Source of the DNA: Verrucomicrobiota bacterium
Lineage (GTDB): Bacteria; Verrucomicrobiota; Verrucomicrobiia; Opitutales; Opitutaceae
Reading direction: 5' to 3'
DNA length: 35,378 nt
Assembly (NCBI GenBank): GCA_025363395.1
Contig: JANYDX010000176.1
Span: forward strand, 1 to 35,378
Below the pieces are notes generated by a model that saw nothing but the letters and a program-made list of their open reading frames with translations, was not told where the DNA came from and made no database searches. The position numbers and the translations under genes were made by a program. Of the stretch, positions 16,057 to 22,352 are shown one piece after another (positions within the stretch are counted from its first letter, which is position 1; each line of letters starts with the position of its first letter).

Positions 16057-17207
16057 AATTCCTGTCGCTCGTCCTCAGCAATCTGATGCGGAAAAAGCTC
16101 CGCACGATCCTGACGATGCTCTCGATCGGGATCGCGTTTGTGCTCTATTCGTTTCTCGGCGCGGTCAAGCAGGCCCTGGTCGGCGGCGTGGCGCTCGCGG
16201 GCAAGGACCGGATCGTGGTGCGGCACAAGGTTTCGATCATCCAGAATATTCCCATCGCCTATGAAGAGCGAATCCGCCGCATTTCGGGCGTGGCGGAGCT
16301 GGTGCATTTCTCCTGGTTCAACGGCATCTATCAGGATCCCAAGAATTTTTTCCCCAGTTATCCCACCGACCCCGAGGCCTGTCTTTCAATTTATCCGGAG
16401 ATTCTGATTTCGCCGGAGGTCAGGCAGGCTTGGCTCTCGACCCGCACCGGCGCGATCGTGGGGCGCGCGACGGCTGATCGCTTTGGCTGGAAGGTTGGCC
16501 AGCGCATTCCCCTCAACTCGCCCATCTGGCCGCGCGCGGACAACGCCGTGTGGGAATTTGACCTCGTGGGGATCTACGATGGGAAAAAAGGCTTCGACAC
16601 CTCCGGCTTTTACTTTCGTTACGACTACTTCGACGAGGCGCGCCGGTGGGGCCAGGGCTCCATTGGCTGGTACGTCGTGCGCGTGTCGGACGCCACCAAG
16701 ACCGCCGGCATCGCCAAGGCGATCGACGAGGAATTTGCCAACTCCGCAGCTGAAACCAAGGCCGAGCCCGAGGGCGTGTTTATGCAGTCGTTCGCCCAGC
16801 AGGTCGGTGACATCGGCACCATCCTGCTCGGCATCCTGAGTGCCGTGTTCTTCACGATCCTCCTCGTCGCGGGCAATACCATGGCCCAAGGGGTGCGTGA
16901 ACGCACCGCGGAACTCGGCGTGCTCAAGGCGCTGGGCTTCGGTGATGGTCTGGTGTTGGGCGTCGTGCTCGCCGAGTCGATGTCGATCGCGCTCATCGGT
17001 GGCTTGCTTGGACTTCTGCTCGGCGCCGGACTTGTCACGGGCATGGCGCCCGCAATGGCCGCGATGCTGCCGAATTTCTATTTGCCCACCGGCAATCTCG
17101 TCGTGGGTGCGGTCCTGACTCTCCTCCTGGGGTTTGTCGCCGGAATTTTACCGGCCATGCAAGCCGGCCGGCTGCGCATTGCCGAGGCGTTGCGGCGCAG
17201 CGCCTGA
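16053..17207 (+). CDS. ABC transporter permease 1, FtsX/MacB type
   Basis: 384 residues. The first TM (ILTMLSIGIAFVLYSFLGAV) follows the usual LSNLMRKKLRTILT entry. A large periplasmic MacB-like core domain (about residues 50-260) is followed by three TM helices: DIGTILLGILSAVFFTILLVAGNTMAQ, LAESMSIALIGGLLGLLLGAGL and NLVVGAVLTLLLGFVAGILPAMQA. ERTAELGVLKALGF between them is the FtsX-family coupling segment that contacts the ATPase. It starts within the ATPase stop codon, behind a GGAGG at 9 bases. Its pair with the next gene suggests a heterodimeric transporter. Confidence 0.92.
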   Translation: MKFLSLVLSNLMRKKLRTILTMLSIGIAFVLYSFLGAVKQALVGGVALAGKDRIVVRHKVSIIQNIPIAYEERIRRISGVAELVHFSWFNGIYQDPKNFFPSYPTDPEACLSIYPEILISPEVRQAWLSTRTGAIVGRATADRFGWKVGQRIPLNSPIWPRADNAVWEFDLVGIYDGKKGFDTSGFYFRYDYFDEARRWGQGSIGWYVVRVSDATKTAGIAKAIDEEFANSAAETKAEPEGVFMQSFAQQVGDIGTILLGILSAVFFTILLVAGNTMAQGVRERTAELGVLKALGFGDGLVLGVVLAESMSIALIGGLLGLLLGAGLVTGMAPAMAAMLPNFYLPTGNLVVGAVLTLLLGFVAGILPAMQAGRLRIAEALRRSA

Positions 17208-17245
17208 ACCGGTAAACACACCAATCCAACCGGACACCAATCATC

Positions 17246-18442
17246 ATGAGCTCCGCCTCCAACTGGTTATCCCAGGTTTTCTCTGTCACCTCGTTCGGCA
17301 TCCGCACTCTGCCCGAGCGCAAGGGCTCGGCCCTCACCACCGCCATCGGCATCGCCGGCGTGACGGTGGTTTTTGTGGGCGTGATGTCCATCGCGGTCGG
17401 CCTCCGCAGTACGCTGATGTCCTCGGGGCGCGACGATGTCGCGTTCGTCACGCGGCGCGGGGCCGACAGTGAAATGACCAGCATTCTGACGCGGGATGAT
17501 TCGCGGATCGTCGGTGACGTGGCGGGCATCGCGCGCAACGACAAGGGCCCGTTGTTGTCGTCGGAGCTGTTTGTCATTATCAATCTGCCTAAACGATCGA
17601 CCGGCTCGGATGCCAATGTGCCGTTGCGAGGGGTCGAGGGCCCGGCTTCCGAGGTCAGGGGCAACGTGAAGATTGTGGCCGGTCGCCAGATCGAGCCCGG
17701 TCGTACCGAGCTGATCGTCGGAGCGGGGGCCGCGCGCGAATTTTCCGGCCTGGAGATCGGCCGGAAGATCCGGGTCGGGAAAAACGACTGGGACATTGTC
17801 GGCATTTTCACGGCGGAAGGCGGCGTGGCCGAATCGGAGATCTGGACGGACGCGGCGGTGCTGCAGGGAGCCTATCAGCGCGGGACTTCCTATCAATCCG
17901 TGCAGGCCCGGCTGGTGTCGGCGGACAAGTTTGATGCGTTCAAGGACGCGCTGACGGCCAATCCGCAGCTCACCGTCGATGTGGTGCGTCAGAAGGATTT
18001 TTTCGCGAAGCAATCCGCCAACGTCGGCCTCATTGCCACCATCGGTGTTTTTATTGCCGCGATGATGTCGCTCGGCGCGCTCTTTGGTGCAGTCAACACC
18101 ATGTACAGCGCGGTCGCGGCGCGCGGACGGGAGATTGCCACGCTGCGCGCCTTGGGCTTCGGGGCGAGCCCGGTGATTATTTCGGTGCTCGTCGAATCGC
18201 TCTTTGTCGCGCTGCTCGGCGGGGTGATCGGCGCGGCGGCGGCATTTATCGCCTTCGATGGAATGACCACCTCGACCATGAATTTCCAAACGTTCAGCCA
18301 GGTGGCCTTTGCGTTCCGCGTGACCCCGTGGTTGTTGGGGCTGGCCATCGGCATCGCGTTGCTCATCGGATTTATCGGCGGTTTGTTTCCGGCCCTCGCT
18401 GCGGCCAGGGCGCCGATTGCGATCTCATTGCGCGAGACCTGA
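17246..18442 (+). CDS. ABC transporter permease 2, FtsX/MacB type
   Basis: 398 residues, 38 bases after permease 1. It has the same plan: first TM (GIAGVTVVFVGVMSIAVGL), a periplasmic core domain, and three C-terminal TMs. The coupling segment GREIATLRALGFGASPVI is followed by VLVESLFVALLGGVIGAAAAFIAF and the closing GIALLIGFIGGLFPALAAARAPI. It is diverged from permease 1, so the two are probably not interchangeable. Together with one ATPase and one HlyD adaptor this makes a MacAB-like export system for a hydrophobic compound, peptide or lipoprotein; the substrate cannot be told. Confidence 0.9.
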   Translation: MSSASNWLSQVFSVTSFGIRTLPERKGSALTTAIGIAGVTVVFVGVMSIAVGLRSTLMSSGRDDVAFVTRRGADSEMTSILTRDDSRIVGDVAGIARNDKGPLLSSELFVIINLPKRSTGSDANVPLRGVEGPASEVRGNVKIVAGRQIEPGRTELIVGAGAAREFSGLEIGRKIRVGKNDWDIVGIFTAEGGVAESEIWTDAAVLQGAYQRGTSYQSVQARLVSADKFDAFKDALTANPQLTVDVVRQKDFFAKQSANVGLIATIGVFIAAMMSLGALFGAVNTMYSAVAARGREIATLRALGFGASPVIISVLVESLFVALLGGVIGAAAAFIAFDGMTTSTMNFQTFSQVAFAFRVTPWLLGLAIGIALLIGFIGGLFPALAAARAPIAISLRET

Positions 18443-18447
18443 TCCTG

Positions 18448-18481
18448 TGGAGTCCAAGGGCGGGGTGTTCCAGTTTTTTTT
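18448..18481 (+). terminator. Possible terminator at the end of the efflux operon
   Basis: TGGA...TCCA flanks an inner CC...GG pair around a G-rich loop and is followed by eight T. The stem is imperfect, but place (6 bases after the permease stop) and T run fit a Rho-independent terminator. Confidence 0.4.
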
Positions 18482-18534
18482 GGCCTGATGGAATTTGACG
18501 AACGCCTGCGATGCACCACGTTGGTTGCGTTGCG

Positions 18535-18714
18535 ATGAACGAATCGATCTCCATTGAATGTCCACATTGCGGGGAATCCTTTTCCCTCGCACTGGATGTG
18601 AGTGAAGGCAGCGCGGAGTTTATCGTCGACTGCGAGGTATGCTGCCGCCCCATGACCGTGGCGGTAAGGATAAATGACGGGGAAATCGAAGGAATCGAAG
18701 TGGTCGAAGCCTGA
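18535..18714 (+). CDS. CPXCG-motif cysteine-rich zinc-ribbon protein
   Basis: 59 residues from the ATG at 18535; the listed start 8 codons earlier adds MHHVGCVA, which is not part of the family pattern. The protein is ISIECPHCGESFSLALDVSEGS, then FIVDCEVCCRPMTVAVRIND. CPHC and CEVC form a two-CxxC zinc ribbon, the hallmark of the small CPXCG proteins. These are common in proteobacteria and related groups but have no established function. It stands alone between the efflux operon and the broken esterase gene. Confidence 0.88.
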   Translation: MNESISIECPHCGESFSLALDVSEGSAEFIVDCEVCCRPMTVAVRINDGEIEGIEVVEA

Positions 18715-18757
18715 CCGGACGCCCACAACCGAAACCCGCATCGCTTTCATTTATCGA

Positions 18758-19495
18758 ATGAAACCGGCTTTCACGTTACACTCGCCACAGACGGGCACGG
18801 ACTACGCGGTCTAGGTCGAGGCTCCTGAAGGGAAAGACGCGGCCGGACCGTGGCCGACTTTTCTGTTCATGGACGGTGACGATCAGTTTTCCGCGGCAGT
18901 CGCGGCTTATCACGCCGCTCGCGGAGCGGGAACGGTGGGGCCAGTCCTGTTAATCGGCGTGGGTTATGGCGCGAGCTACGCCAAGCCCGCGAACAAACGT
19001 GGCCGCGATTACACCGCCACTGCGCACAGCGACGAACCCACGAGTGGTGGCGCAGCGAACTTTACGGCCTTCCTGACAAAAACCCTGTGGCCGGAACTGG
19101 CCCGGCGTTATCCGGTGGATGACAGGCAACGGGGAATTGCCGGTCACTCGCTGGGTTCGCTTTTGGTTTTGTACGCTCTCTGGCAGGAGCCGTTGTTTTT
19201 CAGCCACTACCTGGCGAGTGCACCGTCAATTTGGTGGGATGATCGCAGCATTCTTAAATTGGCGGGCCAACGGCAGACGCATAATCCCGCGTTAAATGCC
19301 CGCGTCTTTCTGAGTGTGGGCGAGGAGGACACTGCTTCTATGACGGGTGATCTCGCATTGCTTGAGCAACAACTAAGTGCCCGACCATTTTCAGGACTCG
19401 ATATCACCCTCCGGCGCTTTGCTCGCAAAAATCACTTCAACGTTTTGCCCGAGGCGTTTCAGGCAGGGTTAACCAGTCTGTTGGGGCGGCCTTAA
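18758..19495 (+). pseudogene. Putative esterase (alpha/beta hydrolase) interrupted by an in-frame amber codon
   Basis: From the ATG at 18758 the frame reads MKPAFTLHSPQTGTDYAV, then TAG (18812-18814), then VEAPEGKDAAGPWPTFLF and MDGDDQF into the ORF listed from 18869. Protein similarity evidently spans the stop: the first part is a normal esterase-D-like N-terminal strand (TGTDYAV-x-VEAPEG-PWPTFLFMDGD). One changed base would turn a Tyr codon into TAG. The rest (208 residues from ATG 18869) keeps the nucleophile elbow GHSLGS, an acid candidate in VGEEDT and the base His in KNHFN. It could still yield a shortened protein from 18869, lacking the first beta strands. The stop codon overlaps that of the convergent radical SAM gene (TTAA). 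Confidence 0.75.
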
Positions 19496-20577
19496 AGCAG
19501 CTCCAGTTGCACGCCGCCGGGACGGCGAAAGTGCGCAGTAGAGAGGGAGGGCTCCCCGCGGTTTAGCCCGGCCCGACGGGCGGCGACACCGAATAATTGG
19601 GCGATCTGTTCGGCAAAGATTCCTTCGCCACGCATACGCGTGCCGAAACTGGCGTCGTACAGTTTGCCTCCGCGCAAATCGCGAATGCGCGAAAGTACGC
19701 GCTCCTTTTTCCCGGGCTCATGGGTGTCGAGCCACTGGAGGAAGACATCCTTCACCGAATGGGGCAGTCGCAGCACAATGTAATTTACGCGGCTGGCCCC
19801 GGCCGCCGCTGCTGCTTCGATGATCGCGGGCATCTCATGATCGGTGAGGCCGGGTATGACCGGTGCAATGTTGACGCCGACCGGCACGCCCGCCGCCACT
19901 AGCAACCGGATAGCGTCAAGCCGGTGCTCGGGCCGGGCGGCGCGCGGTTCAAGTTTGCCGGCGAGCGCGGGGTCGAGGGTGGTAATGGTGATCGTAACGC
20001 GGACGCAGTTGTACCGCGCAAGTTCCGCGAGGAGGTCCCGGTCCCGGGTGACCAGAAAGTTTTTGGTGATAATTCCGACCGGCTGACGAAACTCGGCGAG
20101 GACTTCGAGGCACGCGCGAGTGAGACGGAATCGACGCTCGGCCGGCTGGTAGCAATCGGTCACCCCGCTGAGTCCGATCGGTTCGGGTTTCCACTGGGAT
20201 GAAGAAAGTTCCGCGCGCAACAGCTCCGGCGCGCGAAGCTTCACCATGATTTTGGTTTCAAATTCCATGCCGCCGCTCCAGCCGAGATAATCATGGTAAG
20301 GCCGGGCATAACAATAGGCGCAACCGTGTTCGCAGCCGCGATAGGGATTCAGGCCCCAGCCCCGCCCCAAATCGGGGCTGTCATTATGCACCAGAATCGA
20401 CTCGGTGGCATCGTGGAAGAATTGCGTGCGCGGATGCGGGATCGAACCGGTTTCGGCAAACTCGGTGTGGAGCCACTCGGCATCGGGCTCGAGCTGAATC
20501 CGGTCGAAACGGTTAACAGGATTTATATTCGGGCCGCGCCCGGGAATGGCGGGAAGGAGCGGAGGTTGGGGCAACAT
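19492..20577 (-). CDS. PA0069-family radical SAM protein
   Basis: 361 residues from the ATG at 20577; a GTG six codons upstream (20595) is the ORF-track start. The cluster-binding motif is GCEHGCAYCYARPYHDYLG, a CX3CX2C triad for the 4Fe-4S cluster. N-terminal GRGPNINPVNRF and later GVTDCYQPAERRFRLTRACLEVL, VGIITKNFLVTRD and NIAPVIPGLTDHEMP match the spore-photoproduct-lyase-like PA0069/Rv2578c group. Their reaction is not established; a role in nucleic-acid repair or modification has been suggested only from resemblance to SplB. The gene converges on the esterase remnant, sharing 4 bases at the stops. Confidence 0.88.
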   Translation of the reverse strand: MLPQPPLLPAIPGRGPNINPVNRFDRIQLEPDAEWLHTEFAETGSIPHPRTQFFHDATESILVHNDSPDLGRGWGLNPYRGCEHGCAYCYARPYHDYLGWSGGMEFETKIMVKLRAPELLRAELSSSQWKPEPIGLSGVTDCYQPAERRFRLTRACLEVLAEFRQPVGIITKNFLVTRDRDLLAELARYNCVRVTITITTLDPALAGKLEPRAARPEHRLDAIRLLVAAGVPVGVNIAPVIPGLTDHEMPAIIEAAAAAGASRVNYIVLRLPHSVKDVFLQWLDTHEPGKKERVLSRIRDLRGGKLYDASFGTRMRGEGIFAEQIAQLFGVAARRAGLNRGEPSLSTAHFRRPGGVQLELL

Positions 20578-20829
20578 GTTTACACGGATCGCCACGAACC
20601 GTTAAAATACAAAACGTTTCTTCCGCGCCCCGGTTCTTTTTTATTTCGCCACCGGGGCGGGCGAGCTTTGCTGCCTCCACTGAATGAAACAAATCACGCG
20701 TTTTCTCGGGCGCATCAATTTGAGAGGGAATTGGCCACTGGCTTTCATCTTCCTTCCAGTAGAAAGTCCCGGGGGAATTTGTTTGACGATCAACTTTCCC
20801 ATCCTCGTTGCTGGCCGGGGGGCGCGCCG

Positions 20830-21003
20830 TCACTGGCCGGATTTACTGCGAACTCTTTTGTCGAGTTCCACCCGTTCCGGGCCGGTCGACTTCTCGGCTT
20901 GGTCCTTGATCAGTTCGAGCTCCTTGGTTTTGGCTGGCAGCTGTTCAAAGGTCTTCAACTGCTTGGCAGGGTCTTTCTCCGTTTCAATGGGTAGAGTTTT
21001 CAT
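20830..21003 (-). CDS. Small charged protein, 57 residues, absent from the ORF track
   Basis: Reading minus from ATG 21003 gives [20 protein letters not shown] ... [16 protein letters not shown], then TGA. It is just under the 60-residue cutoff of the track. The composition is natural for a soluble helical protein (alternating Lys/Glu/Leu), unlike the overlapping plus-strand frames, which read as Arg/Ser shadows. AAGGAG lies immediately before the ATG but only 2 bases away, so spacing is short. It is divergent from methylglyoxal synthase and lies 250 bases before the radical SAM gene in the same direction. I recognise no family. Confidence 0.6.
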   Translation of the reverse strand: MKTLPIETEKDPAKQLKTFEQLPAKTKELELIKDQAEKSTGPERVELDKRVRSKSGQ

Positions 21004-21147
21004 GACTCCTTAGACCGGCCGAATGGCACCATGTTCACCGGGAAAATGAAGGCCGCCGACGGACAAACGCCGAGTGACAATGAACCTTCGTTGGTCCAAC
21101 GTCGGTATGCGGCACGCCATTCCGGGGTGCCATTCTACCGCATCCCC

Positions 21148-21690
21148 ATGGCCTACAAAAAAATCACGATGGAGCCGAATAAGAAGATCGCGCTGGTGGC
21201 GCACGACAACAAGAAGCGCGACCTGGTCGAGTGGGCCAAGTTCAACCGCGACCTGCTGGCACACCACAAGGTTTACGCCACGGGCACCACGGGCGCATTG
21301 CTGGAGCGCGAACTTTCCTTTCCCATCAACAAATTGCAGAGCGGGCCCCTCGGGGGCGACCAGCAGATCGGGGCCAAGATCGTCGACAACGAAATTGATT
21401 TCCTGATTTTCTTCTGGGATCCGCTGGAACAGCAGGCCCACGACCCTGACGTCAAGGCGCTGCTGCGCATGGCCGTGGTCTGGAATATTCCGATCGCCTG
21501 CGACCGGGCCTCGGCTGACTTCATTATTTCCTCGCCGTTGATGGACAAGCCCTACGACCGGCTGATTCCGGACTACGACGTCTATCGCAATCGCAAGGTG
21601 GCGGGCGTCGAAACTCCCCCGCTGCCCATCCCCGGCATTACCGAAAATAAAAAACGCCGGTCAATTGACGCATCCGCCACTCCCGTTTAA
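21148..21690 (+). CDS. mgsA: Methylglyoxal synthase
   Basis: Converts dihydroxyacetone phosphate to methylglyoxal and phosphate, a bypass of lower glycolysis. Visible family motifs are [48 protein letters not shown] (phosphate site), [26 protein letters not shown] (catalytic Asp in FWDP and the His-Asp-x-Asp segment), [19 protein letters not shown] and LIPDYDVY. All key residues look intact. I start at the ATG at 21148 (180 residues). The ORF-track ATG at 21031 adds 39 residues with no match to the family, and ATG 21169 is also possible. A ~30-residue Pro/Lys tail extends past the usual end of about 150 residues. Confidence 0.93.
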   Translation: MAYKKITMEPNKKIALVAHDNKKRDLVEWAKFNRDLLAHHKVYATGTTGALLERELSFPINKLQSGPLGGDQQIGAKIVDNEIDFLIFFWDPLEQQAHDPDVKALLRMAVVWNIPIACDRASADFIISSPLMDKPYDRLIPDYDVYRNRKVAGVETPPLPIPGITENKKRRSIDASATPV

Positions 21691-21862
21691 ACCGGGGTAA
21701 CATGGCTTCCGGACGCATCCTTCGCCAACAAAAGCCTGGGCGCTCCGGCCCTGGAGTCCGCCCGTGGAATTTCCAGATGCTTGGTCGGAATTGCGGCGTG
21801 AAATCGCTCGGGTAATTCGAAAAAAGGTCAGAACCACGCTTAGACCGGTAAATTTTCTGCAT
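21638..21862 (-). CDS. Candidate small basic protein behind a strong ribosome-binding site (doubtful)
   Basis: The ATG at 21862 is preceded by GGAGGAG at 8 bases, the best Shine-Dalgarno I found in the window. The frame gives 74 residues ([20 protein letters not shown] ...), rich in Arg, Phe, Pro and Trp, with no family resemblance. Its end overlaps the 3' end of mgsA on the other strand. The ribosome-binding site argues for it, the odd composition against it. It could also be the edge of something non-coding. Confidence 0.35.
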   Translation of the reverse strand: MQKIYRSKRGSDLFSNYPSDFTPQFRPSIWKFHGRTPGPERPGFCWRRMRPEAMLPRFKREWRMRQLTGVFYFR

Positions 21863-21921
21863 CGTTAATTCTCCTCCGGGTGCGGACTGGACACGACCGG
21901 CATCCATTGATGCGATGAGGC

Positions 21922-22344
21922 GTGGCTTTCCTGCGCTCCGCGCAAACCTCGCTCCTCTTTCAAACCACGGCGGTCATCCGGACGCTTTGGGTCACGGTGA
22001 CCTGTTGTCTGGTTTTGGCGAGTTGTGCCGCACCGGCACCGGTGGCGTTGAGCGCCCCGTCGTTGCCGGCGCGCCTGATCGTCATCAACCAGACCGACTA
22101 CGAGTGGCATCTTGCGATCAGCCGTCCTTCAGGGGAATCCGTGCACGATTCCCGCTTAAAGCCACGGGCTTCCCTCGCAGTTGATCTCGCGGGAGGCGAT
22201 TACACAATCGAGCAGACGGCGCTCGCGGAAAATGCACCGGAACTGACCCGGAAAATTTCCGCCAAATTGGACGCCGGACAGACGTATCGCTGGCGGCTCG
22301 CAACCCTGATGTCTGATCCCACCGGGAATTCCGATTCGCAATAA
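21922..22344 (+). CDS. Small lipoprotein encoded before the large linker protein
   Basis: About 140 residues from a GTG at 21922; no ATG is available in frame near the signal. A lipoprotein signal is visible, RTLWVTVTCCLVLASC|AAPAP, giving a lipidated Cys near residue 35. The mature domain reads LPARLIVINQTDYEWHLAISRP, SVHDSRLKPRASLAVDLAGGDYTIEQTAL and KLDAGQTYRWRLATL. This is a compact beta-rich fold of about 100 residues, similar in feel to small carboxypeptidase-regulatory-like or transthyretin-like domains, but no family is certain. The next gene starts 8 bases after its stop, so the two form an operon and may work together at the envelope. Confidence 0.7.
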   Translation: MAFLRSAQTSLLFQTTAVIRTLWVTVTCCLVLASCAAPAPVALSAPSLPARLIVINQTDYEWHLAISRPSGESVHDSRLKPRASLAVDLAGGDYTIEQTALAENAPELTRKISAKLDAGQTYRWRLATLMSDPTGNSDSQ

Positions 22345-22352
22345 GTGCTGCA

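Noticed and set aside
17267-18289. 340-aa minus-strand ORF opposite permease 2
   Set aside because: His/Arg/Asp-rich shadow of a clear FtsX-type permease.
20626-20659. 9-bp inverted repeat CGCCCCGGT / ACCGGGGCG with a 16-base loop
   Set aside because: The stem is exact but the T run is in the loop, not after the stem on either strand, so I do not call a terminator.
20293-20994. 233-aa plus-strand ORF
   Set aside because: It overlaps the start of the radical SAM gene and the 57-residue ORF in antisense and shows no family resemblance.
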